64,000 nucleotides of DNA from UBA1479 sp963976055 (GTDB lineage: Bacteria > Pseudomonadota > Alphaproteobacteria > Rhodospirillales > Casp-alpha2). The stretch covers positions 37,695 to 101,694 of the forward strand of contig CAXBJB010000011.1 in assembly GCA_963976055.1 (NCBI GenBank), written 5' to 3'. The notes under the pieces are model-generated. The model saw nothing but the letters and a program-made list of their open reading frames with translations. It did no database searches and was not told the origin of the DNA. The first letter of the stretch is position 1; every line of letters starts with the position of its first letter. Shown here piece after piece: positions 38,101-46,258 of the stretch. A program made the translations under genes and the position numbers.

Positions 38101-39987
38101 GCCGTCGCGGGTTTCCAGACCGAAGTCATGGATCATCAGCATCTTGACGCCGCCGCCGTTGCCGTCGTCGCAGGACACGTCGTGGGGATTCTCGTCGATC
38201 ACCCGGAAGCCCATGTGTTCGAACACGGGCAGGGCGTCCGACAGGGGCACGGCGGAATCGGGATGATAGACCTTGAAGCGCACCTGATTGCCCGCCGCGC
38301 CCGGCAGCCGGTAAAGGTGCAGGCCGATGCGGTCGGCGGTCAGCGATTCCTCGATCACCTCGATATCGTTGACGGCGTCTTCCGCCGAGTACTGGGCCGT
38401 ATAGCCGGGGCCGAAGGCGTTCTGGAAGCGGCGGGTCAGGCGCAGGCCCTCTTTCTCGCCGTAGGCCTTGGCGAGCGCTTCCGCCAGGTCGTCGGCCCAG
38501 GTCCGGGCGGCGCGGGTCAGCTTGCTTTCCAGGCCCTTGGCGTAATAGGCCGGAAGCTTGCCCGGCTCCGTCGCGATGATCAGATAGACCCGCGCCAAGG
38601 GCGCGTCACCCAGGGCGGTCGAGAAGTTGGAGACCCGGCCGTTCAGCGCCTCGCACAGGATGTCCTGCATGCGTTCGCGCATGTTCATGGTGTAGCGGTC
38701 GCGCGGCACGTAGATCATGCAGGACACGAAGCGCCCGAAATTGTCCTGGCGCATGAATAGCGCCACGCGCTGGCGGTCCTGCAGATGCAGGATGCCCATG
38801 GCGGTGTCCAGCAATTGTTCCTCGGAAATCTGGAACAGCTCGTCGCGCGGATAGGTCTCCAGGATGTTGGTCATCGCCTTGCCGTCGTGGCTGCCGGGCT
38901 GCAGGCCGGCGCGATCGAGCACCTGTTGCAGGCGGCGGCGCAGCAGCGGGATGTCGCGCGGGCTGCGGTTGTAGGCGGCGGAGGTGAACAGGCCGACGAA
39001 GATGCGCAGCCCCGTGACCTTGCCCGTCTTGTCGAAGCTCTTGATGCCGATGGCGTCCATGTGCACCGGCCGGTGCACGGTCGAACGCTGGTTCGACTTG
39101 GTGACCACGATCAGCCCGGGGTCGGAAATGAAGGCGCGCACTTCGGGCGGAACCTTGGACATGTCCGCCGCATAGGTCAGCACCGACATGTCGAAGTCGC
39201 GCAGGATGCCGAGCGCCGATTTCTTGTCGACGGAAACGGAAATCTTGGTGCCCGAACCGGAAATCTTGTAGTCGCGGGACCCCAGGAAGGTGAAGTTGTT
39301 GTCGTGGATCCAGCGCAGGAACTCGCGCACCTCGTTGGCTTCCTCCTGCGGCGCCGGGCCCGAGGTATGTCGGAAGTCGTCGATGATCCGCGCCATGCGT
39401 TCACGCATGGGCCGCCAGTCCTGAACCGCCAGGCGCACGTCTTCGAGAACCTTGAGCACGCTTTTTTCGATCTCGCGCTGGCCGTCGGGCGTTTCCTCGT
39501 CGACCTCGATATGCATCCAGGATTCCAGGCGCGCGCCGTCCTCGGGCTCGCCGGGATCGAGCACGCGCTGCAGGCGGCCCTGGGCGTCGCGCTTGATCTT
39601 GAGGATCGGATGCACCACCAGATGCACGGTCAGGCCGCGGCGGTTCATTTCCGACGACACGGAATCGACCAGGAACGGCATGTCCTCGGTGACGATGTCG
39701 ACGACGGTGCGGTTGGCCGTCCAGCCGTCCTTCTTGGCGTCGGGCTTGTAGGCGCGGACCGAGGGCTTGCCCGCCTTGTGCTGGGCCGCGGTCTTCCAAT
39801 GGCTTTTGGCGATGCCGGCCAGGGTCGCCGCGTCGCGGGCGTGAATGTCCATGGGCGGCATATGGGCGAAATACTGATCGGCGTAATGGACCAGGGCCGT
39901 CGCCTTGGCGCCCTTGGCGCCGCCCCGCATCAGCTTCGACACCTGCTTCAGCAGCGCGTCGGTTTTCAAATCCCGTTTGACTGGCAT
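35122..39987 (-). CDS. gdhZ: NAD-specific glutamate dehydrogenase, GDH-180 type
   Basis: A 1621-residue protein, matching the very large GDH-180 class rather than the 450-residue hexameric enzymes. The central catalytic domain has RFGFVARGGLRWSDRPEDFRTE-type sequence (about residues 800-820) and the substrate lysine region VPVGSKGGFVV; long regulatory N- and C-terminal regions flank it. It converts glutamate to 2-oxoglutarate and ammonia with NAD, a catabolic role. The ATG at 39987 has a good ribosome-binding site (GGAGGGG). The gene is monocistronic, facing a GT39-like gene across a 256-bp gap. A long open frame on the opposite strand is only a codon-bias shadow. Confidence 0.96.
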   Translation of the reverse strand: MPVKRDLKTDALLKQVSKLMRGGAKGAKATALVHYADQYFAHMPPMDIHARDAATLAGIAKSHWKTAAQHKAGKPSVRAYKPDAKKDGWTANRTVVDIVTEDMPFLVDSVSSEMNRRGLTVHLVVHPILKIKRDAQGRLQRVLDPGEPEDGARLESWMHIEVDEETPDGQREIEKSVLKVLEDVRLAVQDWRPMRERMARIIDDFRHTSGPAPQEEANEVREFLRWIHDNNFTFLGSRDYKISGSGTKISVSVDKKSALGILRDFDMSVLTYAADMSKVPPEVRAFISDPGLIVVTKSNQRSTVHRPVHMDAIGIKSFDKTGKVTGLRIFVGLFTSAAYNRSPRDIPLLRRRLQQVLDRAGLQPGSHDGKAMTNILETYPRDELFQISEEQLLDTAMGILHLQDRQRVALFMRQDNFGRFVSCMIYVPRDRYTMNMRERMQDILCEALNGRVSNFSTALGDAPLARVYLIIATEPGKLPAYYAKGLESKLTRAARTWADDLAEALAKAYGEKEGLRLTRRFQNAFGPGYTAQYSAEDAVNDIEVIEESLTADRIGLHLYRLPGAAGNQVRFKVYHPDSAVPLSDALPVFEHMGFRVIDENPHDVSCDDGNGGGVKMLMIHDFGLETRDGGDVDIPAIKAKFEDAFGRVWRGEIESDGFNALVARGGLDWREVLILRAYCRCLRQMGIPYSQTYMEQTLAKHLGLANMIVQLFMVRMAVSSQSAAERDKKASALHAKMRDALEAVTSADEDRILTRFINLVDATLRTNFFQPAADGGHKAYVSFKFNSRLIDDLPKPRPLREIFVYSPRVEGVHLRFGFVARGGLRWSDRPEDFRTEILGLVKAQQVKNAVIVPVGSKGGFVVKRPPTEGGRDAFMAEGIECYKTLIRGLLDVTDNLKGPKVVPPKSVYRWDDDDPYLVVAADKGTATFSDIANGVSMDYGHWLGDAFASGGSVGYDHKGMGITAKGAWESVKRHFREIGTDIQNEDFTVVGVGDMSGDVFGNGMMLSRHIKLQGAFNHMHIFVDPNPDPAKTFAERVRLFNMGRSSWSDYDVKTISKGGGIYERSAKTIKLTPEARACFGLTKDAVSPNELIQAMLRAPVDLLWFGGIGTYIKAQTESSADVGDRANDAIRINGQEVAAKVVGEGANLGCTQKGRIEYAQKGGRLNTDSIDNSAGVDCSDHEVNIKILLGAVMAKGGLTEAQRNKLLARMTDEVGSLVLRHNYNQTQAISSIQAKGVHTLDNQIRLMRLLEKRGLLERAVEFLPDDEQLSERAAQHKGLTRPELSVLIAYAKNWLYDELLKSDLPDDPFLLDEIVQYFPSDLRQKYLPEMKTHRLKREIIATRVTNSMVNRVGDTFVTEFMEKTGRQPAEIARAYTIAREVLRARLIWAEIEALDNKVPTRAQTSMLADLNRLLEWVTLWFLRNGKKGLDIGAHVAEFGVGMADLADHISAVVPKHYIVDMKNRAKPYLDDGVPPALAHKVAHLVNLYSAPDIVGLANRRKMDVREVAKVYFALGTRFRLGRLRAAASNLESEDHWQQLAVAALVEEVYSHQLALASNALDHLGKAGKDTDKAIAAWVVRNQAAVDQTEVLLNELWTTEVNDLSMVAVASRQLRALADAQA

Positions 39988-40113
39988 AGACCCCTCCCAG
40001 AAAGCACGGCCCCTCGGTTTTTATCAGGGGCGGCGCGGCGACCCGCCATGGTGACCGGCCCGCCCGTGGCCGCAATTCCGCCGGGCCGTCGGATCAACGG
40101 ATAACAGCCTATA

Positions 40114-40127
40114 AACAAAGGTTTGTT
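40114..40127. promoter_or_regulatory. Short palindrome in the gdh/GT39-like divergent promoter region
   Basis: AACAAA at 40114-40119 and TTTGTT at 40122-40127 form a palindrome around GG, within an AT-rich island (about 40090-40145) of the 256-bp divergent intergenic region. TATAAA-like sequence overlaps it. It could be an operator or part of a promoter; no factor can be named. Confidence 0.25.
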
Positions 40128-40243
40128 ATGAAAAGCTAAAGTTTCATGGCCGCCATCAGCGGACGCCGGTCGTCGCTTGGCCTTTTCGGGTGGGCGAAAA
40201 TCGCCCATAAGATCGCCAAGGCCGACAGACCGAAGGGGGGCCA

Positions 40244-41719
40244 ATGACAGCCGCAACGCAAACCAAGGCCCTATGGGCGACGCTTGCCATGCTCGCCGCC
40301 GTGAAGGCACGCTTCCTCGCCGTCCTGGGCCCGGTCTACCTGCCCGACAGCAAGAACTATGTGATGTTCGCCGACGCCATCCTGGACGGGGACGGCTGGG
40401 CCCGGTCGCTTGACCTGCATGCCGAGCTGTTTCCCCTGACGGCATTCCGGGTCATCGGCTATCCGGCCTTGATCGCCCTGTTCAAGATGCTGTTCGGCGG
40501 CGCCTGGGATTGGCTGCTGGTCGCCCTGCAGATGATTCTCTCGCTCGGCGCCACCGCCTTGATTTGGCGCCTGACGCTGCGCCTGACGGGGCGGATATGG
40601 CCCGCCGCCGTGGCCGCGGCGGCCCAGGGCCTGGGCCTCGCCTTCGTGCTCGACCAATGCGTTCTCACCGACAGCCTGCATGCCACCCTGCTGACCCTGC
40701 TGGCGGCGCATATGGCGCTCGGCCTGCTCGACGGGCGTCAGCCGGGCATGGTTGAGGCGCTGGGCCTCGGCCTGGTTCTGTTTGCCGCCTTCCTGCTGCG
40801 TGAAGCGGGGGCGGTCATGCATTTGGCGCATTGGCCGCTAATCCTGGCCTGGACCCTGAAGACGGGTAGCGGCCTGCGCCGCGCGGGCATCGTGCTTGTC
40901 GTTTTCCTGTTGCCGCTGGCACTCGGCATCCAGGCCTACAAATCATGGAACCAGATGCGCAGCGGCGAACGCTTCATCACCACGGTCGCGCAAACGGCCA
41001 TGTACCATCCGGTGCTCGACCTGGCCCGGCGCGGCCTGCCGGTGTTCGCCGAAGACCCCTTGCTGGCCGACGCCGCCGGCCTGCTGCCGCTTCACCCGAT
41101 CCCCGGGGTCACCTTCACGGCGATCAACCGTCACCTAAAGGCGGCGCATGGCATGGGTGCCCTGGCCGTCGCCCGCCATGCCGAAACCCTGTTCTACGAC
41201 CATTGGCAGCGCCACCCCCTGGACCGCGCGGCCATCTACCTGGGGCGGATGGACCCCCGTTACGCCTATCTCGCGTTCATGCCGCTGAGCGGCCCGGAAC
41301 GGCTCAGCCTGTGGGCCGGCGGGAGCACGCCCTTTCCCGGGCCCGGCGAAATCCGGCGCAACCTGCTTGAGCACGGCCGCGTCGATCAGGCCCTGCTGCT
41401 GGCCGCCAGGGCTCTGGCCCGCCTGATTTCCACCGTGTTGACGGCGGCCTTCCTGATCGGCGTGCCCATCGTCGTACTTCGTTCCCTTAGACAAGATGGC
41501 TGGCGGCCCTCTGCTCTGCCCGCGCGCCCGCTGGCGCTCGGCGCCCTTTGGCTGTTCGCGCTGGCCTGGCCCGCGGTCTATGCCCTGGTCTATCTGGAAG
41601 ACCGCTATCTCGCCGCGGCGACGCCCTTCGTCACGGTGATCGGCCTGGCCCTTATCACACCTTGGGTCGAGCGCGCCGCAACATGGTTGCGCACACGCAT
41701 TGCCGCGCGTGCGGAATGA
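40244..41719 (+). CDS. ArnT/GT39-like membrane glycosyltransferase
   Basis: A 491-residue polytopic membrane protein with about 10-12 hydrophobic helices. The first periplasmic loop contains YLPDSKNYVMFADAIL, with the acidic residue typical of GT-C enzymes (DD/DE/DS near residue 38), followed by AFRVIGYPALIALFK. Such GT-C proteins use polyprenyl-phosphate sugars to glycosylate lipids, glycans or proteins at the periplasmic face. The substrate is unknown. It stands alone after the gdh promoter region and 45 bp before the minus-strand tRNA gene. Confidence 0.75.
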   Translation: MTAATQTKALWATLAMLAAVKARFLAVLGPVYLPDSKNYVMFADAILDGDGWARSLDLHAELFPLTAFRVIGYPALIALFKMLFGGAWDWLLVALQMILSLGATALIWRLTLRLTGRIWPAAVAAAAQGLGLAFVLDQCVLTDSLHATLLTLLAAHMALGLLDGRQPGMVEALGLGLVLFAAFLLREAGAVMHLAHWPLILAWTLKTGSGLRRAGIVLVVFLLPLALGIQAYKSWNQMRSGERFITTVAQTAMYHPVLDLARRGLPVFAEDPLLADAAGLLPLHPIPGVTFTAINRHLKAAHGMGALAVARHAETLFYDHWQRHPLDRAAIYLGRMDPRYAYLAFMPLSGPERLSLWAGGSTPFPGPGEIRRNLLEHGRVDQALLLAARALARLISTVLTAAFLIGVPIVVLRSLRQDGWRPSALPARPLALGALWLFALAWPAVYALVYLEDRYLAAATPFVTVIGLALITPWVERAATWLRTRIAARAE

Positions 41720-41764
41720 GAGCCCCGGGGACACCGATCAACATGGAGGAATGGGGAGAGAAAA

Positions 41765-41839
41765 TGGAGCGGGCGATGAGATTCGAACTCACGACTTCAA
41801 CCTTGGCAAGGTTGCGCTCTACCCCTGAGCTACGCCCGC
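41765..41839 (-). tRNA. tRNA-Gly(GCC)
   Basis: The reverse strand folds as a complete tRNA of 75 nt including an encoded 3' CCA. The acceptor stem is GCGGGCG/CGCCCGC, the D-arm contains AGCTCAGGGGTAGAGC, the anticodon loop TTGCCAA gives anticodon GCC, and the T-loop is TTCGAATC. The discriminator is T (U in RNA). It is a single gene, not part of a tRNA cluster. I see no integrase or att-like repeat beside it. Confidence 0.97.
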
Positions 41840-42089
41840 GTCGCTGTAAGCGAGGGAGGGATATATACGGGAAGGCAGGGCGAATGCAAGGCCCTAAAAT
41901 AAACTAATGTCCGTTCGGGCCGCCCCTCGGCACCCCCTGGCGGCGGCCGTCCGGCGCGGGAAACCGCATCCGGCCGTCTAATCCGCCCGCAAGCCTTGCA
42001 GCGGGCGGGACAAACAGCCATCTTTGGGGCAGATCGCGCCCCCGGCGGGCGGGCGGACACCTTTAACGGAAACACGACGGAACACTGGC

Positions 42090-43064
42090 ATGGCTTTCAT
42101 TCTCAACCCCGACGGCACGACCACCCCGAAACCCGACGGCCCAAAACCCGACGGCCAGGCCCCCGGCGGCGCGGCCACGCCGCCCGCGGGCGCCGACGGC
42201 GCCCTGATCAAGGATTCAGACACCCGCACCTTCGTGCAGGACGTGATCGAGGCGTCCATGGAGGTCCCCGTCCTGGTCGATTTCTGGGCGTCCTGGTGCG
42301 GCCCGTGCAAGCAATTGACGCCCGTGCTGGAAAAACTGGTTCTGCAGGCCGGCGGCCTGGTCAAGCTGGTCAAGGTCAACGCCGACGAGAACCAGGACCT
42401 GTGCCAGCAGCTGCGCGTGCAGTCCCTGCCCACGGTCTATGCCTTCAAGGGCGGCCAGCCCGTCGACGCCTTCATGGGCGCCTTGCCGGAAAGCCAGGTC
42501 AAGGCCTTCATCGAAAAGCTGACGGACGGCGCCAAGGCGCCGCTCGACCAGGCGCTGGAGCAGGGTCAGGCGGCGCTCGCCGCCGGCGAGAACGACCTGG
42601 CGCTTGAGATCTTCAAGGAAATCCAGGCCCAGGACCCGGCCAACGACGCCGCCATTTCGGGCATCCTGCGCGCCCAGATCGCGCTCGGCATGCTGGCCGA
42701 GGCCGAGGAAATTCTGACGTCCCTGCCCGCCAACCTGCGCGTGAAGGCCGATATCGAGGCCGCCGCCTCGGCCCTGGAACTGGCCAAGGAAATCGGCCAA
42801 ACCGGCGACCCGGCGGAGCTGCGCGCCCGGCTTGATGCCAATCCCAAAGACAACCAGGCGCGCTTCGACCTGGCGCTGGCGCTGTTCGCGCGCAGCGACG
42901 CGGAGGGCGCCATCGACGAATTGCTGGAACTGGTGCGCCGCGACCGGGCCTGGAACGACGAAGCCGCGCGCAAGCAGCTGGTCAAGGTCTTCGACACCCT
43001 GGGCGGGGCCCATGAACTGACGGTCGCCGGCCGCCGGCGCCTGTCGTCGGTTCTTTTCTCCTAA
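42090..43064 (+). CDS. ybbN: Thioredoxin-domain protein with TPR-like C-terminus (YbbN/CnoX type)
   Basis: A 324-residue protein from ATG 42090. After a Pro/Gly/Asp-rich tail with repeated PKPDG, residues about 45-155 form a thioredoxin domain with active site FWASWCGPCKQ and cis-Pro in QSLPTVYAF. The C-terminal 160 residues are helical TPR-like (LDQALEQGQAALAAGENDLALEIF and similar repeats). Members act as cytosolic co-chaperones that also protect or reduce cysteines. Unlike E. coli YbbN, both active-site cysteines are present. It starts a compact operon with Lon-N, Trm112 and DUF971 genes. Confidence 0.92.
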   Translation: MAFILNPDGTTTPKPDGPKPDGQAPGGAATPPAGADGALIKDSDTRTFVQDVIEASMEVPVLVDFWASWCGPCKQLTPVLEKLVLQAGGLVKLVKVNADENQDLCQQLRVQSLPTVYAFKGGQPVDAFMGALPESQVKAFIEKLTDGAKAPLDQALEQGQAALAAGENDLALEIFKEIQAQDPANDAAISGILRAQIALGMLAEAEEILTSLPANLRVKADIEAAASALELAKEIGQTGDPAELRARLDANPKDNQARFDLALALFARSDAEGAIDELLELVRRDRAWNDEAARKQLVKVFDTLGGAHELTVAGRRRLSSVLFS

Positions 43065-43084
43065 CCGCCGGCTCAGGGACCGCC

Positions 43085-43771
43085 ATGGCATACGGCGCGC
43101 ATTATCCGGATACGGACAAGCTGCCGGACGTGCTGCCCATCTTTCCGCTGCCCGGCGTCCTGTTGCTGCCGGGCGGACAGTTGCCGCTGAACATCTTCGA
43201 GCCGCGCTACCTGAACATGACCCTGGCCGCCATGGCGGCCGGCCGCGTGATCGGCATGATCCAGCCCGCCCCCGTCATGGGCGAGGTCCCGCGCGACCCG
43301 GACCTGCGCGACGCCCCGGCGATCTATCCCGTCGGCTGCATGGGGCGCATCGTCAGCTTTTCCGAAACCGGCGACGGGCGGCTTTTGATCACCCTTCTGG
43401 GCCAGACCCGCTTTCGCGTGGCCGAGGAACTGGCGGGCAAGGACGGCTACCGACGGGTGCGCCCGGACTTCGGCGCATTCAGGGACGACCTGGACGAAAC
43501 GGCCGACCTGGCCTATGACCGGGCGCGCCTGGTCGCGGCGGCGGCCCGGTTTTTCGACGCCCGCGGGCTTCAGGCCGACTGGTCGTCCATCGAGGACGCG
43601 CCCGACAGCCTGCTGGTGACGTCGCTGGCCATGGTCTGCCCGTTCGATCTGCGCGAGAAACAGGCGCTTCTGGAAAGCGACAACCCGGCCGCCCGCGCGG
43701 CGCTGTTGACCGATTTGCTTGAGATGTCGGCCCGGGGCATGGCGACGGACCCGGGCGGCGCGTCCCACTGA
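43085..43771 (+). CDS. Lon N-terminal (LON substrate-binding) domain protein
   Basis: A 228-residue stand-alone LON-N domain protein: the N-terminal segment reads LPIFPLPGVLLLPGGQLPLNIFEPRY, followed by CMGRIVSFSETGDGRLLITLLGQTRF, as in the substrate-binding domain of Lon. There is no AAA+ or protease domain, so it is not the Lon protease. Its function is not established; a role in substrate binding or quality control is suggested by the adjacent YbbN-like chaperone gene, 20 bp upstream. Confidence 0.93.
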   Translation: MAYGAHYPDTDKLPDVLPIFPLPGVLLLPGGQLPLNIFEPRYLNMTLAAMAAGRVIGMIQPAPVMGEVPRDPDLRDAPAIYPVGCMGRIVSFSETGDGRLLITLLGQTRFRVAEELAGKDGYRRVRPDFGAFRDDLDETADLAYDRARLVAAAARFFDARGLQADWSSIEDAPDSLLVTSLAMVCPFDLREKQALLESDNPAARAALLTDLLEMSARGMATDPGGASH

Positions 43772-43824
43772 GTTAACGCCCGCCCCGGGGGCGACACCGG
43801 GGACAACCCAAGGAGACGGCATTG

Positions 43825-44028
43825 ATGAGTAACGCCCAAGTGGATCCGAAACTGCTGGAGATTCTGGTCTGTCCCGTGACCAAGGGGCCGCTGGATTACG
43901 ACGCGGCCAAGGGCGAATTGATCAGCCGCCAGGCGGGCCTGGCCTATCCCATCCGCGACGGCATCCCGATCATGCTGCCGGACGAGGCGCGCCAGATCAA
44001 AGCCGACGGCGGGAGCACCCAACCATGA
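43825..44028 (+). CDS. Trm112-family small protein
   Basis: A 67-residue protein of the Trm112/UPF0434 family: VDPKLLEILVCPVTKGPLDY followed by SRQAGLAYPIRDGIPIMLPDEAR. ATG 43825 follows a clear AGGAG at 43811-43815; a TTG one codon earlier is less likely. In eukaryotes and archaea Trm112 activates methyltransferases; bacterial members probably act as small partners of methyltransferases, which is not proven here. It overlaps the DUF971 gene by 4 bp. Confidence 0.93.
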   Translation: MSNAQVDPKLLEILVCPVTKGPLDYDAAKGELISRQAGLAYPIRDGIPIMLPDEARQIKADGGSTQP

Positions 44029-44432
44029 CGACCGGAAAGACGTTTCAATCGCAGCCTGCCAGCGGCAACCACGGCAGCCGCCACACGCCGGTCGAGCTGC
44101 GCGTCAAGAAGGACGACAAGGTTCTGGAAATCGATTTCGACAACGGAACGAGTTTCCGCATCCCGGCGGAACTGCTGCGCGTGGAAAGCCCCTCGGCCGA
44201 GGTCCAGGGCCACGGCCCCGGACAGAAGACCGTGATCGCCGGCCGCCGCCATGTGAACATCATCGGCGTCGAGCCCGTGGGCAACTACGCCGTGCGGCTC
44301 AAGTTCGACGACCTGCACGACACCGGCATCTTTTCGTGGGAGTTCCTCTACGACATGGGCACGCGGCAGGACGAACTGTGGGCTCGCTATCTCGACGCCC
44401 TGGAGGCCAAGGGCCTGAAGCGCGACCCCTGA
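44025..44432 (+). CDS. DUF971 (GBBH-like N-terminal domain) protein
   Basis: A 135-residue protein with the domain also found at the N-terminus of gamma-butyrobetaine hydroxylases: PVELRVKKDDKVLEIDFDNG, then FRIPAELLRVESPSAEVQGHG and YAVRLKFDDLHDTGIFSW. Stand-alone members have been linked to Fe-S or Mrp-type functions, but no reaction is known. The start overlaps the Trm112 stop (ATGA); the gene ends 13 bp before the convergent TetR gene. Confidence 0.9.
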   Translation: MTTGKTFQSQPASGNHGSRHTPVELRVKKDDKVLEIDFDNGTSFRIPAELLRVESPSAEVQGHGPGQKTVIAGRRHVNIIGVEPVGNYAVRLKFDDLHDTGIFSWEFLYDMGTRQDELWARYLDALEAKGLKRDP

Positions 44433-44445
44433 GCCGCCGGGCGCC

Positions 44446-45069
44446 TCAGGCCTGGAACAGGTGGCGCAGGTAATCCCGGTACAACAGGATCTGGCGGGCC
44501 AGGACCGATGTGTCGCCGACCGCCTTCGACAGGATGATGCCGCCGTCGGCGACCACCGACAGCATGTCGGCCACGTCGTCCAGGTTGACCTCGGCGCGGG
44601 GCGGATAGCGCGCGGCGATCCGGTCGAGCCGGGCGCGGAACCGCTTGCGCCAGCCGAGGATCGCCCGGGTGTTGAGATCGCGGACCTCGCGGTCGAACAG
44701 GCGGTCCTGATAGCAATAGGCCGCGATCAGGCAGCCGGGGTGCCCGCCGGGCAGATCCGCCAACAGCTCCGACAGCATCTTGAGGCCGACCAGGAAGCCG
44801 TGAAGCGGATCCTCGTTCAGCTCGTCCGCGCGGCGGAACAGATCGTCGAACAGAGCGTCCTCGCGCGCGATGTAGCGTTCAAGCAGCGCCTTGGCCAAGG
44901 CCCCCTTGTCCTTGAAATGATAGAAGAAGCCGCTTTTGGTGATGCCGACGGCGGCGATCAGCTCGTCGATCGACGTGCCGGCGAAGCCCTTTGCCAAGAC
45001 CGCCGTTTCCGCGGCATCGAGAATCTGATCCCGTGTCGCCGCACCCTTGCGTGATGCGGGCGCGTTCAT
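44446..45069 (-). CDS. TetR-family transcriptional regulator
   Basis: A 207-residue protein from ATG 45069. The N-terminal helix-turn-helix is TRDQILDAAETAVLAKG followed by TSIDELIAAVGITKSGFFYHFKDKGAL (split here), typical of TetR. The C-terminal ligand domain is not assignable. A near-perfect 17-bp palindrome lies 31 bp upstream, and the homocysteine methyltransferase-like gene is divergently transcribed, so autoregulation and control of that neighbour are likely. Confidence 0.93.
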   Translation of the reverse strand: MNAPASRKGAATRDQILDAAETAVLAKGFAGTSIDELIAAVGITKSGFFYHFKDKGALAKALLERYIAREDALFDDLFRRADELNEDPLHGFLVGLKMLSELLADLPGGHPGCLIAAYCYQDRLFDREVRDLNTRAILGWRKRFRARLDRIAARYPPRAEVNLDDVADMLSVVADGGIILSKAVGDTSVLARQILLYRDYLRHLFQA

Positions 45070-45099
45070 GCCTGACACCATCCGCCGTACCCTCCGAAG

Positions 45100-45116
45100 C
45101 TGCACCGTAGGTACAG
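45100..45116. promoter_or_regulatory. Candidate TetR operator
   Basis: CTGCACC-GTA-GGTACAG forms a 17-bp inverted repeat with 6 of 7 arm positions matching. It lies 31 bp upstream of the TetR gene start, in the divergent region shared with the gene at 45296. Its size and spacing are typical of TetR-family operators. Confidence 0.5.
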
Positions 45117-45295
45117 TTTTTTACCGAAACGTGCCAGCCCGCATCGCATTGGCGCGCGGAAACCCACCTACCCCCCTGAAAAACAAGGAAAGCTGAACTC
45201 ATGCCCGGGCCGGACCATGGGTAGACTGTCGCCGGACGGCCCGGGCCGCTATCCCTGTCGCCGCGATTGACCCCCCAAAAAACAAGGACCGACCC

Positions 45296-46243
45296 ATGGC
45301 GACATACCGCGACCATCTGCCGCAACTGGACGGCGGACTTTTTCTCACCGACGGCGGGATGGAGACCTATCTCTGCTTTCAGCGGGGCATCGATCTGCCG
45401 GAATTCGCGGCGTTCCCGTTGCTCGACAACGAGGCGGGCCGGGCCGAGATCATGACCTATATGACGCCCTACATCCTGGCCGCGCTGGCCCAGGGGGCGG
45501 GCTTCGTCCTGGAAACCCCGACCTGGCGGGCCAATGCGGACTGGGGCGCGAAGCTGGGCTATGGCCCCGCCGACCTGGCCCGCATCAACGCCGAGGCCGT
45601 GGCCCTGATGGCCGACATCCGCAGGCGTCATGAAACCCCGCAAAACCCCATGGTCATCAGCGGCAACATCGGCCCGCGCGGCGACGGCTACACCCCGGCG
45701 GACCTGCTGAGCCCGGATGCGGCCGAGGCCTATCACAGGGCACAGATCGCGGTCTTCGCCGAAACCGATGCCGACCTGGTGACGGCCATGACCATCACCC
45801 ATGTGGGCGAAGCCGTCGGCATCGCCCGCGCCGCCGCGAAGGCCGCCATGCCCGTGGTGATTTCCTTCACCACGGAAACCGACGGCCGCCTGCCCGAAGG
45901 CCGCCCCCTGGCCGACGCGATCAAGGCCGTGGACGACGCGACCGGCGGCGCCGTCGCCTACTACATGATCAACTGCGCCCATCCGACCCATTTCGAGGGC
46001 GCCCTGGACGCAGGCGCGGACTGGGCCCGGCGGATCAGGGGCGTTCGCGCCAACGCCTCCGTCAAAAGCCATGCGGAACTCGACAACGCGGTGGAACTGG
46101 ACGAGGGCGACCCCCAGGAACTGGGCGGCCAGTACCGCGCCCTCCGCGCCGCGTTTCCGCACTTCACGGTGCTGGGCGGCTGCTGCGGCACGGACCACCG
46201 CCATGTCGCCTGCATCGGCCACGCCTGCCGCGACGCCGCCTGA
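45296..46243 (+). CDS. Homocysteine S-methyltransferase-family protein
   Basis: A 315-residue TIM-barrel protein. The N-terminus FLTDGGMETYLCFQRG and the zinc ligands in YMINCAHPTHF and the C-terminal GGCCGTDHRH match the Pfam S-methyl_trans family (MmuM, BhmT, MetH N-domain). It would move a methyl group from S-methylmethionine, betaine or a similar donor to homocysteine or another thiol. Divergent from a TetR gene, so probably inducible. The 190-bp leader contains a 7-codon reading frame and a duplicated CCCCCC-A-rich-AAGGA segment. Confidence 0.9.
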   Translation: MATYRDHLPQLDGGLFLTDGGMETYLCFQRGIDLPEFAAFPLLDNEAGRAEIMTYMTPYILAALAQGAGFVLETPTWRANADWGAKLGYGPADLARINAEAVALMADIRRRHETPQNPMVISGNIGPRGDGYTPADLLSPDAAEAYHRAQIAVFAETDADLVTAMTITHVGEAVGIARAAAKAAMPVVISFTTETDGRLPEGRPLADAIKAVDDATGGAVAYYMINCAHPTHFEGALDAGADWARRIRGVRANASVKSHAELDNAVELDEGDPQELGGQYRALRAAFPHFTVLGGCCGTDHRHVACIGHACRDAA

Positions 46244-46258
46244 GCGGGCGGGGGACAA

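Noticed and set aside
35302..38760. Open frame of about 1150 codons antisense to the glutamate dehydrogenase gene
   Set aside because: It is a codon-bias shadow of the GC-rich gdh gene: His/Arg/Val/Gly-rich, no recognisable domain, and the gdh frame has convincing catalytic motifs over the same stretch.
41765..41839. tRNA-Gly as an integration site for a mobile element
   Set aside because: No integrase, no repeated tRNA 3' end and no change in gene type was seen next to it.
45117..45295. SAM or SAH riboswitch before the homocysteine methyltransferase-like gene
   Set aside because: No recognisable SAM-II, SAM/SAH or SAH core was found by eye; the GC-rich inverted pieces do not fit these folds. 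A covariance-model search would decide.
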